From an uncultured Oscillospiraceae bacterium (GTDB taxonomy: Bacteria > Bacillota > Clostridia > Oscillospirales > Oscillospiraceae), in NCBI GenBank assembly GCA_951801655.1, contig CATONV010000003.1, positions 1 to 64,000 of the forward strand: DNA of 64,000 nucleotides. The letters run 5' to 3'. The translations under genes were made by a program, and so were the position numbers. Every line of letters begins with the position of its first letter. Position 1 is the stretch's first letter. The notes beneath the pieces are model-generated. The model ran no database searches and was not told the DNA's origin. It was given only the letters and a program-made list of their open reading frames with translations. This document shows positions 48,954-59,373 of this stretch, piece after piece.

Positions 48954-49535
48954 ATGCAAAATTTCACCAAAAAAGCAATCAAAGAGACCTTTGTTACCCT
49001 GCTGGATCAGAGGCCCCTGAACCGGATCACCGTCAAGGACATTGTGGAGACCTGCGGCATCAACCGCAACTCCTTTTACTACCACTTTGAGGATCTGCCC
49101 GCCCTGGTGGACGAGATCATCGCCGATCAGGTGGAGGAACTGGTCTCCCGCCACCCCACCATAGACACCCTGGAAAGCTGCTTTGACGCGGCGCTGGAGT
49201 TTGTTCTGAAAAACCGGCGGGCCATTCTCCACATCTACAACTCTCTCAGCCGCGACACCTTTGAACGGCGGCTGATGGAGGTCTGCCAATATGTGGTCGC
49301 CACCTACGTGGAGGCCGACTTTGCCGGCCGTCCGGTGGACGAGGCCGACAAGGCTCTTCTCATCCGCTACCACAAGTGCGAGTGCTTCGGCAACATCATC
49401 GACTGGCTGAACAGCGGCATGGAGGACGATATCTCCGCCTATTTTCACCGCATTTACCAGCTGAAACGGGGCTGGGAGGGCGCCGTCCTCCGGGGCGACG
49501 CCTCCGGTCAGGGGATGGCCGCAGTCCAGAACTGA
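48954..49535 (+). CDS. TetR/AcrR family regulator
   Basis: 193 residues. The N-terminal HTH is KKAIKETFVTLLDQRPLNRITVKDIVETCGINRNSFYYHFEDLPALVDEI, the classic TetR domain with RNSFYYHF. The C-terminal ligand domain resembles the DhaS/TetR_C_8 type (CFDAALEFVLKNRRAILHIYNSL). SD AAAGGAGG. Its last 28 bp overlap the 3' end of the clostripain-like gene on the other strand. Confidence 0.9.
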   Translation: MQNFTKKAIKETFVTLLDQRPLNRITVKDIVETCGINRNSFYYHFEDLPALVDEIIADQVEELVSRHPTIDTLESCFDAALEFVLKNRRAILHIYNSLSRDTFERRLMEVCQYVVATYVEADFAGRPVDEADKALLIRYHKCECFGNIIDWLNSGMEDDISAYFHRIYQLKRGWEGAVLRGDASGQGMAAVQN

Positions 49536-51862
49536 TTGTTGTAAATGTCGGTAAAACGGTAGCTGGCCCTGACGGTCCCCTCCAGGGGGACGTTGGAGAT
49601 GGTCAGCCCCTCCCCGTCAACCGTGATCGGCTCTCCCAGGAGGTAGCTGTCCAGATAGTGGAAGTCCTCCAGCGGCCCCGCATTTTCGCCGTAGCCGTAG
49701 TAGTCGCACACAAACTCCAGTACGTCGCCCTCCCGAAGGGCGGCGTCACTTTTTGCCACAGTCTCAGTCTCGCCGTCGGGGTACACCGCCCGGACGCCGG
49801 CCACATAGCCGTAAGGCTGGTCGTTGTCAAAGGTGATCAGCAGCTCAGACCGCTGGCCGTTGTGGAGAACCGGCACATAGCCGGTGATGGTGTAGTGTTC
49901 GCCGTCGTCCACGGTTCCGGTGTGGTAGTAGGCCACGGGCTGGCCGTTGATGGCAAGCCAGGTGCCATCATACACCCCAAGCAGATCGCCATTGTCGTTG
50001 AAGTCAAAGACGTTGTCCAGGCCAAGGTCAATGTACCCTCCGCCATCGTCAACAAATACGTTCAGGTCCAGATCCTGCACCAGGGACCACTGCTCCTCGC
50101 TGAGACGCAGGACCGGGGTGCCGTCCTCCTGCTGCTCAGACCACCACAGCTCCTCCCCTCTCAGGTGGTGGTCCGAAATATACTGGGCCGTCTGCTCCAG
50201 GTCCAGAGAGCGGTCACCGAACAGGCCGTCCCTCATGGCCATCTGCAAAAAGCCGGAAATGTCTTCCAGGCCAACGCCGTCGCCCAGTATCCCCTCCAGC
50301 GCACTCATAGAGTTCGCTCCGCCGCTGCTCTGCTGCCCGGCGGTCTTTATGTCGGAGAACTGCTGGATGCAGCGGATGTAATCGCTGTCCATCCCCACCG
50401 CCTGGTAGGACTTCACCGCGTTGTTCACCGCAGAGCTGTTGTTGCGGTAGGGGAAATAGATGGATATCCCGTAGGCGTTGGTCATGTTGGAGGAGGTGCG
50501 GTTGTACTTCACCGCGCCCAGCAGGGCGTCGGCCAGGGCGTTGGACTCCTTGCTGCCCAGATTTTTGGCCAGGTGAACCAGATCCACGTGGTCGATCTTG
50601 CTGGACCGGGCGAACTCCCGGGTCCCGCTCCGGGCGTTGGACACGGCCTGGTACTCCTTGGCCGCAATCAGCCTGCTCACCGACTTGGAGAAGCCGGTCA
50701 GGTTCTGGGGCAGGGTGGCCTCCAGCTCGGCCAAATCGATGACCGACAGAGTGGTGAGCTGGCCCTGGCACTTCTGGGCGCAGACATCCACAAAATCGTC
50801 GGCAATATTTTTGCCGATCTCCAGCGTAGACATGGAGGGGTTCTTCCCAAACTTGGTAAGCCAGTTTGTGTAGTACCAGCCCACGCCGGGCTCGGTCTCC
50901 TCCGAGGCGATGAGGTAGTCAGCGTGTTTGGTGAGCATCAGGGCGTTCTCCGCCGTAGCCATCAGGCAGGCGTCAAAGCCGATGAAGTCAAAGGTCACTC
51001 CGGCGCTGGTAAGCGCCTGGTCGATCCCCGCCAGGCCCATGGAACCGCTCCGGGCAAACTTTTCGTCGTAGCCATAGCCGCTGATGGAGCCGCCGCCGTG
51101 GTCCCACAGAATCAGCTCATACCGGCTGGCCGGGAACTTTTTGGCGCAGTACTGGATGAAGTCGGCCAAAACCTTCGGGTCAGTCATGGGAACCTCTCCC
51201 AGGTTCTTTTCCAGACAGATCATGCCGCCGTTTTTGATCTGCCAGATCTGGTTGACGGAGCTGCTCACCTGGTTGTTCTTCCAGCCCTTGCAGCCGCCGG
51301 TGTAGACAATCAGGTTGATTTGCTCTCCCAGGTCGGCCCCCAGCATCTCCTGCAAATCAGAGGTGCCCATGCCCGCCCGGGACTCCAGGTCGGTGCCGCA
51401 CATATAGACCATAATGGTGGCTGTGTCTTTGCCGTTCCCCAGCAGCTGAAGCCGCTTGGCCCGGGCTTCAGAGGCCACCGAGGTGTCCAGCCTGCCGGTG
51501 TTGGCCTCGCCCTGCCAGCCGCTGGAGACGCTGCCGCCCCCCAGTCCGCTCATCAGCGCGCCGACGTTCAACCCGCCCGCGCCGCCTTGAGTTTGCCCCA
51601 TCTGTCCGGACTGTCCCCCCAGCAGGGCCATCAGTCCGCCTCCGCCGCCGCCCAGCAGCAGCACCGCCAACAAAATGATCAGCTTAAAGCCTCCTACCGA
51701 ACGCTGCCCGGAAGAGCGGGTTCCGGAACTCTGCTCCTCTTCCCCTCTCTGATTTCTGGGGACGCCCACCGGGCCAGTGCCCAGCCCATCTCCCCGCTTG
51801 TTTACCGTTTTTGCCGGGCCGGAAACATGTTTCTCCCGGCTTCTGGGTCTCTGTCTATCCAT
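49508..51862 (-). CDS. Clostripain-related cysteine peptidase (C11)
   Basis: 784 residues, membrane-anchored. N-terminal cytoplasmic tail (basic), a membrane helix at about 64-85 (KLIILLAVLLLGGGGGGLMALL), a Gly-rich linker, then the C11 domain with ATIMVYMCGTDLE, ELILWDHGGG (catalytic His) and FIGFDACLMATAEN (catalytic Cys), followed by a C-terminal beta domain. Arg-specific proteases of this family are secreted or surface-bound. The start ATG at 51862 avoids 28 non-conserved residues; a good promoter lies upstream. Confidence 0.93.
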   Translation of the reverse strand: MDRQRPRSREKHVSGPAKTVNKRGDGLGTGPVGVPRNQRGEEEQSSGTRSSGQRSVGGFKLIILLAVLLLGGGGGGLMALLGGQSGQMGQTQGGAGGLNVGALMSGLGGGSVSSGWQGEANTGRLDTSVASEARAKRLQLLGNGKDTATIMVYMCGTDLESRAGMGTSDLQEMLGADLGEQINLIVYTGGCKGWKNNQVSSSVNQIWQIKNGGMICLEKNLGEVPMTDPKVLADFIQYCAKKFPASRYELILWDHGGGSISGYGYDEKFARSGSMGLAGIDQALTSAGVTFDFIGFDACLMATAENALMLTKHADYLIASEETEPGVGWYYTNWLTKFGKNPSMSTLEIGKNIADDFVDVCAQKCQGQLTTLSVIDLAELEATLPQNLTGFSKSVSRLIAAKEYQAVSNARSGTREFARSSKIDHVDLVHLAKNLGSKESNALADALLGAVKYNRTSSNMTNAYGISIYFPYRNNSSAVNNAVKSYQAVGMDSDYIRCIQQFSDIKTAGQQSSGGANSMSALEGILGDGVGLEDISGFLQMAMRDGLFGDRSLDLEQTAQYISDHHLRGEELWWSEQQEDGTPVLRLSEEQWSLVQDLDLNVFVDDGGGYIDLGLDNVFDFNDNGDLLGVYDGTWLAINGQPVAYYHTGTVDDGEHYTITGYVPVLHNGQRSELLITFDNDQPYGYVAGVRAVYPDGETETVAKSDAALREGDVLEFVCDYYGYGENAGPLEDFHYLDSYLLGEPITVDGEGLTISNVPLEGTVRASYRFTDIYNNQFWTAAIP

Positions 51863-51901
51863 ATACGGTTCACTTCCTTTTGGAATCAAAAATTTCAAGT
51901 T

Positions 51902-51930
51902 ATTATACCTGGAAATGGGAAAAAAAGCAA
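51902..51930 (-). promoter_or_regulatory. sigma-A promoter of the clostripain-like gene
   Basis: On the minus strand TTGCTT (51925-51930), 17 bp, perfect TATAAT (51902-51907), about 40 bp before the ATG. Confidence 0.7.
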
Positions 51931-52038
51931 TCTGTATCAAGTACAAAAAACATGACTGTCTCTCCCAAGGTTCCGGTTTTCATGAGTCGGGCGGCTGACA
52001 GCCTCTCCTGCAACTCTATCACATAATTGTAATCACAA

Positions 52039-52064
52039 AAAAGCTCCCCGCAAAGGGAGCTTTT
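52039..52064. terminator. Terminator of the atp operon tail
   Basis: A perfect 10-bp stem (52039-52048 with 52055-52064), followed on the minus strand by TTTTTTGTG. It ends transcription after the DUF2971 gene. Confidence 0.88.
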
Positions 52065-52066
52065 CT

Positions 52067-52894
52067 TCAAATCGACACCCGCAGCGGGCAGTCCGACAGG
52101 GACACTCTCTCGGCCAGGCGGTTCAGACCGTGGTCCCGCAAGTAGTCCTGAAAAATGGCCGCAGACTGGGTAGAGTCAGGCCCGATAATGAGCTCGGTGA
52201 CCAGGTCCTCCAGACCAATGCCGATTTTCTCACACATTCCGTTTAAATCCAGAGGGTAGTACTTCTTAATTCTCTCCTTGGACACATGGTAGCAGGGCCG
52301 GATATTCAGCCCCTCCTTGCCGAAGGGGGACACCACCAGACGCATCTCGTACTCCGACCGGAAAGAGGGGTGCTTGAAGGACACTGAGCAGGCCCAGGCC
52401 TCGCACATGGCCAGGCGGACCTCTTCCCCCGACAGGTCCGCACCCTCTCTGGCCAGGCGGCAGAACACCTCCACCATGGGATGGCCTGCCATATCATTCT
52501 TATAGAACACCATTTGCAGCGACAGGGCCCCGGAAGCCATTTTTTCCAAATACTCCCGGCGAAAGGCGATACACACCCCCCGTCCCCGGTTTCCATACCT
52601 CTCCCACTGGGCCGCATCGTCCCGGTGAAAGGAAAAGCAAGCGGCAAAGGCGGAGTACTCCTTTTTCATCTCCTCCCGAAACAGGGTCCGGATCTCTCCG
52701 GCCCGGTCCGCGCTGCCCTCCTCCTCCAGCCGCTTTACCACAGCGTCACACAGCCGGTCCATAAAGTGGCGCATCTCTGCCGAGTCGTTCATGCGCAGAA
52801 CATTATTCACCCGCAGCTGAGCCTGGCGCAGAATGCCGTCCACGGCCTGAAAGTCGGTATAGTGATATAGGATATCCCCGCCGTACCGGTCCAT
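52067..52894 (-). CDS. DUF2971 family protein
   Basis: 275 residues: DILYHYTDFQAVDGILRQAQLRVNNVLRMNDSAEM is the family start, with FAACFSFHRDDAAQWERYGNRGRGVCIAF in the middle and a C-terminal IIGPDSTQSAAIFQDYL. DUF2971 proteins are often found in defence or phage loci as well as alone; some resemble ADP-ribosyltransferase folds, but function is unknown. It lies 20 nt after atpC in the same direction and is probably read through from it. Confidence 0.85.
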   Translation of the reverse strand: MDRYGGDILYHYTDFQAVDGILRQAQLRVNNVLRMNDSAEMRHFMDRLCDAVVKRLEEEGSADRAGEIRTLFREEMKKEYSAFAACFSFHRDDAAQWERYGNRGRGVCIAFRREYLEKMASGALSLQMVFYKNDMAGHPMVEVFCRLAREGADLSGEEVRLAMCEAWACSVSFKHPSFRSEYEMRLVVSPFGKEGLNIRPCYHVSKERIKKYYPLDLNGMCEKIGIGLEDLVTELIIGPDSTQSAAIFQDYLRDHGLNRLAERVSLSDCPLRVSI

Positions 52895-52914
52895 GGCCGG
52901 CCTCCTTTCTTCCG

Positions 52915-53327
52915 CTACCGCCCAATGCCCATGTTCTTCACCCGCAGCCGGTTCAGCGCCCGGGCCAGGGTGGCCTGGGCCAGCTGGTGCTCCTGACGGC
53001 TCCGCTGCTGGAGCAGCGCCTCCCGGGCCTCCTCGATCTCACGCTGGGCCCTGGCCTCGTCAATCTCCTCCGGACGCTCGGCGGAGTCCACCAGCACCAG
53101 CACGTCGTTGTGTTCCACCTTCACCATTCCCGGAGAGATGGCGGCCAGCCGGGGCTTCTCTCCCGGTACCTGGTAGCGCAGGGTCCCCGGCTTGACAGCG
53201 GCGATCATGGGGCTGTGGTGGGCCAGTATGCCTCTCTCCCCGTCGCTGGTGGGGATGATCAGGCTGACGCAGGGACCCTCGTAGAAGGTCTTGTCGGCGG
53301 CCAGGATGTGTACCTGAAAGGTCTCCA

Positions 53328-53328
<1 letters not shown>
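52915..53328 (-). CDS. atpC: ATP synthase F1 epsilon subunit
   Basis: 137 residues. N-terminal beta sandwich (FQVHILAADKTFYEGPCVSLIIPTSDGERGILAHHSPMIAAV) and two C-terminal helices (EEIDEARAQREIEEAREALL... and LARALNRLRVKN). Its ATG shares one base with the atpD stop, so translation is coupled. Last core gene of the operon. Confidence 0.94.
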
Positions 53329-55629
<2,301 letters not shown>

Positions 55630-55630
55630 C

Positions 55631-57391
55631 TCAGCCACCGCGCTTTCCGGCCGTCCGCCAGTCCTCCAGGAACTCCCGAGCCAGATGGAGAATCTCCTCC
55701 CGGTCCTCCTCCTGAAGCTGTCCCGTCATATCGATCCGCCGGCACAGGTCCTGGGCCTGCTCCTCCATAAAGGCCAGCAGGTCATCTTCAAAGCGGTCAA
55801 TGCTGTCCAGCTCCAGCTCCTGCATCACGTGGCCCAGGGCGCTCACCAGCAAAATGACCTGCTGGTGCTGGGACAAAGGCCGGTACTGAGGCTGACGCAG
55901 CAGGCGCATCAGTCCCTGACCATAGACCAGCTGGCGCTTTGTGGCCTCGTCCAAATCGCTGGAGAACTGGGTAAATACCTCCATCTCCCGGTACTGGGCC
56001 AACTCCAGCCGGATGGCCCCGGCGGCCTTTTTCATGGCCTTGGTCTGGGCGTCGCCGCCCACGCGGGAGACAGACAGGCCCACGTTGACGGCGGGCCGCT
56101 GACCGGCGAAAAACAAGTCCCCCTCCAGGAAGATCTGCCCGTCGGTGATGGAAATAATGTTGGTAGGGATATAGGCGGATACGTCTCCCGCCTGGGTCTC
56201 GGCAATGGGCAGCGCGGTCATGCTGCCCCCTCCCAGCTCGTCGCTGAGGTGAGCGGCCCTCTCCAGCAGCCGGGAGTGGAGATAAAATACGTCGCCGGGG
56301 TACGCCTCCCGGCCCGGAGACCGCCCCATAAGCAGAGACAGGGCCCGATAGGCCACGGCGTGCTTGGACAGGTCGTCGTAGATGATCAGCACATCCCGGC
56401 CCTGATACATAAAGTGCTCTCCCAAGGCGCAGCCGGCGTAGGGGGCGATATACTGAAGGGCCGCCGACGCGCCCGCCGGGGCGCTGATGATGGTGGTGTA
56501 CTCCATCGCGCCCCGCTTGGACAGGTTCTCCGCCAGCTGGGCGATGGAGCTGGTCTTTTGGCCGATGGCCACATAAATACACACCACGTCCTTCCCCTTT
56601 TGGTTCAGGATGGTGTCCAGAGCAATGGCGGTCTTGCCGGTCTGCCGGTCGCCGATAATCAGCTCACGCTGGCCCCGACCGATGGGAAACATGGAGTCGA
56701 TGGCCAGCAGACCGGTCTCCATGGGGGCGTTGACGGGCTGCCGGTCCAGAATGCCGGGGGCCGGGGCCTCGATAGGCCGGCGGCCCTCCACCTCGATGCG
56801 GCCCTTGCCGTCCATCGGGGCACCCAGAGAGTCCACCACGCGGCCCAGAAAACCCTCGCCCACCGGCATGCCTGCGGTCTTTTTGGTACGGCGGACAATG
56901 CTCCCCGCGCTGATCTCCTCGGCGTCACCGAAAATAACGCAGCTCACCTCGCCCCGGCGCAGGTCCTGCACCATACCTCTGATGCCGCCGGTAAACAGGA
57001 GTATCTCGCCGTATTGGGCGTGCTCCAGACCGTTCACCGTGGCGATCTCGCTGTCCACCGTCAGCACGGTGCCAATCTCCTCGGGCACTACGGCCAAAGT
57101 CCAGTCGTCCACAGCCTGGCGCATCAGAGGGACCAGTTCCTCCTGCCCCGGCTGAATCTGGCGCAGGTAGTCCTGGAACTGACGGATTCTGCCCTCCAGA
57201 CTCCAGTCATAGACGTCGGAGCCCACCTGAAGGCGGAACCCGGACTTCAGGGAGCCGTCCTGCTCCCAGTGTACGGGTACCTTGCGCCTGTATTTTTTTG
57301 AGAGGAACTCACCAAAGCGGCGCAGCTGCTCCTGGCTGGGCTCCTTGGCGCTGCGCAGCTCCGCGGCCAGGCGGCTTCTGTCACTCCTCAT
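55631..57391 (-). CDS. atpA: ATP synthase alpha subunit with N-terminal delta-like domain
   Basis: 586 residues against about 500-510 for a normal alpha. Residues about 75-586 are an alpha subunit: EEIGTVLTVDSEIATVNGLE, Walker A GDRQTGKTAIA, VAIGQKTSSIAQL, YDDLSKHAVAYR, and the C-terminal helical part. Residues about 10-75 look like the delta/OSCP C-terminal domain: SAKEPSQEQL, FLSKKYRRKVPVHWE, SLKSGFRLQVGSDVYDWSLEGR. The ATG at 57391 has SD GGAGGGAG, and no good internal start is evident. No separate atpH lies in the operon. It overlaps atpF by 11 nt. Confidence 0.9.
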   Translation of the reverse strand: MRSDRSRLAAELRSAKEPSQEQLRRFGEFLSKKYRRKVPVHWEQDGSLKSGFRLQVGSDVYDWSLEGRIRQFQDYLRQIQPGQEELVPLMRQAVDDWTLAVVPEEIGTVLTVDSEIATVNGLEHAQYGEILLFTGGIRGMVQDLRRGEVSCVIFGDAEEISAGSIVRRTKKTAGMPVGEGFLGRVVDSLGAPMDGKGRIEVEGRRPIEAPAPGILDRQPVNAPMETGLLAIDSMFPIGRGQRELIIGDRQTGKTAIALDTILNQKGKDVVCIYVAIGQKTSSIAQLAENLSKRGAMEYTTIISAPAGASAALQYIAPYAGCALGEHFMYQGRDVLIIYDDLSKHAVAYRALSLLMGRSPGREAYPGDVFYLHSRLLERAAHLSDELGGGSMTALPIAETQAGDVSAYIPTNIISITDGQIFLEGDLFFAGQRPAVNVGLSVSRVGGDAQTKAMKKAAGAIRLELAQYREMEVFTQFSSDLDEATKRQLVYGQGLMRLLRQPQYRPLSQHQQVILLVSALGHVMQELELDSIDRFEDDLLAFMEEQAQDLCRRIDMTGQLQEEDREEILHLAREFLEDWRTAGKRGG

Positions 57392-57872
57392 ACTCTTCTC
57401 CCTCCTCCGCCAGGTCTAAGAACTGGTCGAAGGGATCGGCGTGGAAGGCCAGCTTCTTCGTAGCCTGGGCGGCCAGCTTGCGCAACTCCCGCTGGGAGTC
57501 CCGCAGAACCCTCTCCCTGCTGTGCTCCGCCTCCGCCTGGGCGTGAACCACAATCTGCCGCGCCTGCTCCTTGGCCTGGGCCAGCTGGTCCTCGGTGGAC
57601 TGCTGGATGGCCTGCTGGGCCTTTGCCCTCTCCTGACGGATCTCCTCGTCGGCCTCCTCCAGCTTGGCCTGGCACTCCGCCTTAATCTTCTCCGCCTCCG
57701 CAAGTCTGGCAGCCGCCTCCTCATCCAGGCTGCGGTAGTGCTCTTCCCGCTTGACCATAAAGGCCTTTACCGGCTTGAACAGCAGAAAATACAGCCCGCC
57801 GGTTAAAATGGCCAGATTCATCCAGTGCAGCAGAATCTGCTGCAGATCAATATTCAACGGCATTGCGTCCAC
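57381..57872 (-). CDS. atpF: ATP synthase F0 b subunit
   Basis: 163 residues: N-terminal membrane helix (LLHWMNLAILTGGLYFLLFKPVKAFM) and a long helix rich in A, E, Q and R (KAQQAIQQSTEDQLAQAKEQARQIV). Its 3' end overlaps atpA. In most operons atpH would lie between the two. Confidence 0.93.
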   Translation of the reverse strand: MDAMPLNIDLQQILLHWMNLAILTGGLYFLLFKPVKAFMVKREEHYRSLDEEAAARLAEAEKIKAECQAKLEEADEEIRQERAKAQQAIQQSTEDQLAQAKEQARQIVVHAQAEAEHSRERVLRDSQRELRKLAAQATKKLAFHADPFDQFLDLAEEGEEYEE

Positions 57873-57877
57873 CTGCC

Positions 57878-58246
57878 TTACAATACGAAGATAATCAATA
57901 TGACCACCAGCAGGGCGTAGATGATGGCCGTCTCAATAAAGACCAGGCCCAGCATCATCATAGTCCTGATTTTACCCTCCGCCTCAGGCTGACGGGAAAT
58001 ACTCTCCGCCGATTTGGCGGTGGCCATGCCCATGCCGATACCGCCGCCGGCGGCAGCCAGACCAATGGCCAGGGCCACAGCCACAGCCTTCAGCCCGACG
58101 GTGTTGTCCGCCTGACTCTGCGCGGCCGCCGCCGCAGCCGGCTCATCCCCTGCGGGCGCCTCCGCGGCCAGAACGGACACAGCCATAGACAGCATCAGGA
58201 TCAGAACTCCGCCCAAAACCAGAATCTTTTTTAACATCTGTTTCAT
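57878..58246 (-). CDS. atpE: ATP synthase F0 c subunit with N-terminal extension
   Basis: 122 residues against the usual 70-90. The c hairpin occupies about 48-122: AVALAIGLAAAGGGIGMGMATAK, polar loop RQPEA, and GLVFIETAIIYALLV with the ion-binding Glu. The first 47 residues are a signal-peptide-like segment (KKILVLGGVLILMLSMAVSVLAAEA) and an Ala-rich linker. Of the Na+ ligands known from Ilyobacter c subunits, Glu65 is kept, Ser66 is Thr, Tyr70 is Tyr, and Gln32 appears as Met. Ion specificity is thus unclear. Confidence 0.9.
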   Translation of the reverse strand: MKQMLKKILVLGGVLILMLSMAVSVLAAEAPAGDEPAAAAAAQSQADNTVGLKAVAVALAIGLAAAGGGIGMGMATAKSAESISRQPEAEGKIRTMMMLGLVFIETAIIYALLVVILIIFVL

Positions 58247-58259
58247 GGTAAAAACCCCC

Positions 58260-59093
58260 TCAATTTATTTCAGCGTTTACTTTTTTCTTTTTGCCCTTTG
58301 GGGCACTCTGTTCAGACACTTCGCCATAGTACATGGACACCAGCATGGTGAGCACGTAGGTCTGAATCAGGGCATGGAGCAGCGTAAAGAGAACGCCCAC
58401 CAATACGGGAAGGACATAGCTCAAATTGACATAGTAGTACACCAGCTCTGTCACCAGCAGGCCGCTGAGCAGCGCGCCGAACAGACGAAAGCTCATGGAA
58501 ATAGGCAGGGAAAACTCCTTCAGTGTCTTCCCCACGCCCTTTACGCCGTTGCCGGCGATGCCGCCGGAGAGAATCACCAGATAGGACAAGGTCCCCAGGG
58601 CGATGGCGGCGTTGACATCGGACAATGGGGCAGGCAGGGTGATCGGGTGGCCGTGGACCGTGACGGCCTGAACGCCCAGCAGCTCAAACAGGGTGCCCAC
58701 AAAGATGTAGGCGCCGGCGGCAAAGATGTAGGCCCCCAGAAAGCCGCAGCGGTGAGGACTTCCGCCCCGGGCCATGCCGTCAAACAGCCCCACCGCCTCC
58801 TCCAGAACCATCTGGAGTCTGCCCGGTCTGTATCGGAACCGGGGGATGGCGAACAGGCGGATGCAGGCCGCCGCAAGCAGCAAAAAGGCCGTCACCAGGA
58901 GGGCCGAGATCATGCCGGGATTTACCTCTCGAAGGCCAAACAGGCCGACCTGATTGACCTCATGCAAAACCGCGTCCCGCATGGTCTCCTGCACGCTCTC
59001 GGTCCGTCCGGACGAACCCGCCAGCAGCGCCCCGGCCAGCAAAACCAGAACCGCCCCGACCCACACAACCAGCGCTTTTTTGTGTTGCTTCAT
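58260..59093 (-). CDS. atpB: ATP synthase F0 a subunit
   Basis: 277 residues with five to six membrane helices. The essential Arg lies in SISMSFRLFGALLSGLL (the usual SLRLFGN, with Asn replaced by Ala), and the last helix has HALIQTYVLTMLVSMYYGEV. The ATG at 59093 has SD AGAAGGGATG; the 47-residue longer reading runs into the promoter. First gene of the operon; no atpI precedes it. Confidence 0.92.
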   Translation of the reverse strand: MKQHKKALVVWVGAVLVLLAGALLAGSSGRTESVQETMRDAVLHEVNQVGLFGLREVNPGMISALLVTAFLLLAAACIRLFAIPRFRYRPGRLQMVLEEAVGLFDGMARGGSPHRCGFLGAYIFAAGAYIFVGTLFELLGVQAVTVHGHPITLPAPLSDVNAAIALGTLSYLVILSGGIAGNGVKGVGKTLKEFSLPISMSFRLFGALLSGLLVTELVYYYVNLSYVLPVLVGVLFTLLHALIQTYVLTMLVSMYYGEVSEQSAPKGKKKKVNAEIN

Positions 59094-59151
59094 AACATCC
59101 CTTCTCTTAAACAACTCTTTTGCGTCTCTCAGACGCCTTGATTCCTTCCAC

Positions 59152-59179
59152 ATTATAACAACATCGGCGGTAAAGTCAA
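59152..59179 (-). promoter_or_regulatory. sigma-A promoter of the atp operon
   Basis: On the minus strand TTGACT (59174-59179), 16 bp, perfect TATAAT (59152-59157). A GCGTCT/AGACGC hairpin follows in the short leader. Confidence 0.8.
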
Positions 59180-59292
59180 GGCCGCCGGACCCATGCTGAA
59201 CAAGAAAAAATTCTTTTATACACTTTCTTAACAAGCCGTCCGCCGCGCCCCTGGCGCCGAAATTGAAATTCTGTAAAAATCATACAGGCGTC

Positions 59293-59320
59293 TTGACATT
59301 TTTGACAAATGGACTATAAT
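59293..59320 (+). promoter_or_regulatory. sigma-A promoter of the ABC importer operon
   Basis: Perfect TTGACA (59293-59298), 16-bp spacer, perfect TATAAT (59315-59320); the strongest-looking promoter in the window. Confidence 0.88.
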
Positions 59321-59373
59321 ATAAAGGCAGCAATCCATTGCAAATGTCCAATTTCAGAAAAGGAGTCCTAGAT

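Noticed and set aside
47323-49535. Sigma-54 (-24/-12) promoter near rpoN
   Set aside because: I looked for TGGCA-N-TTGC patterns near rpoN and the neighbouring regulators and found none convincing; promoters seen fit sigma-A.
52067-52894. DUF2971 gene as part of a phage-defence system
   Set aside because: It sits directly after atpC in a housekeeping operon, with no defence genes nearby.
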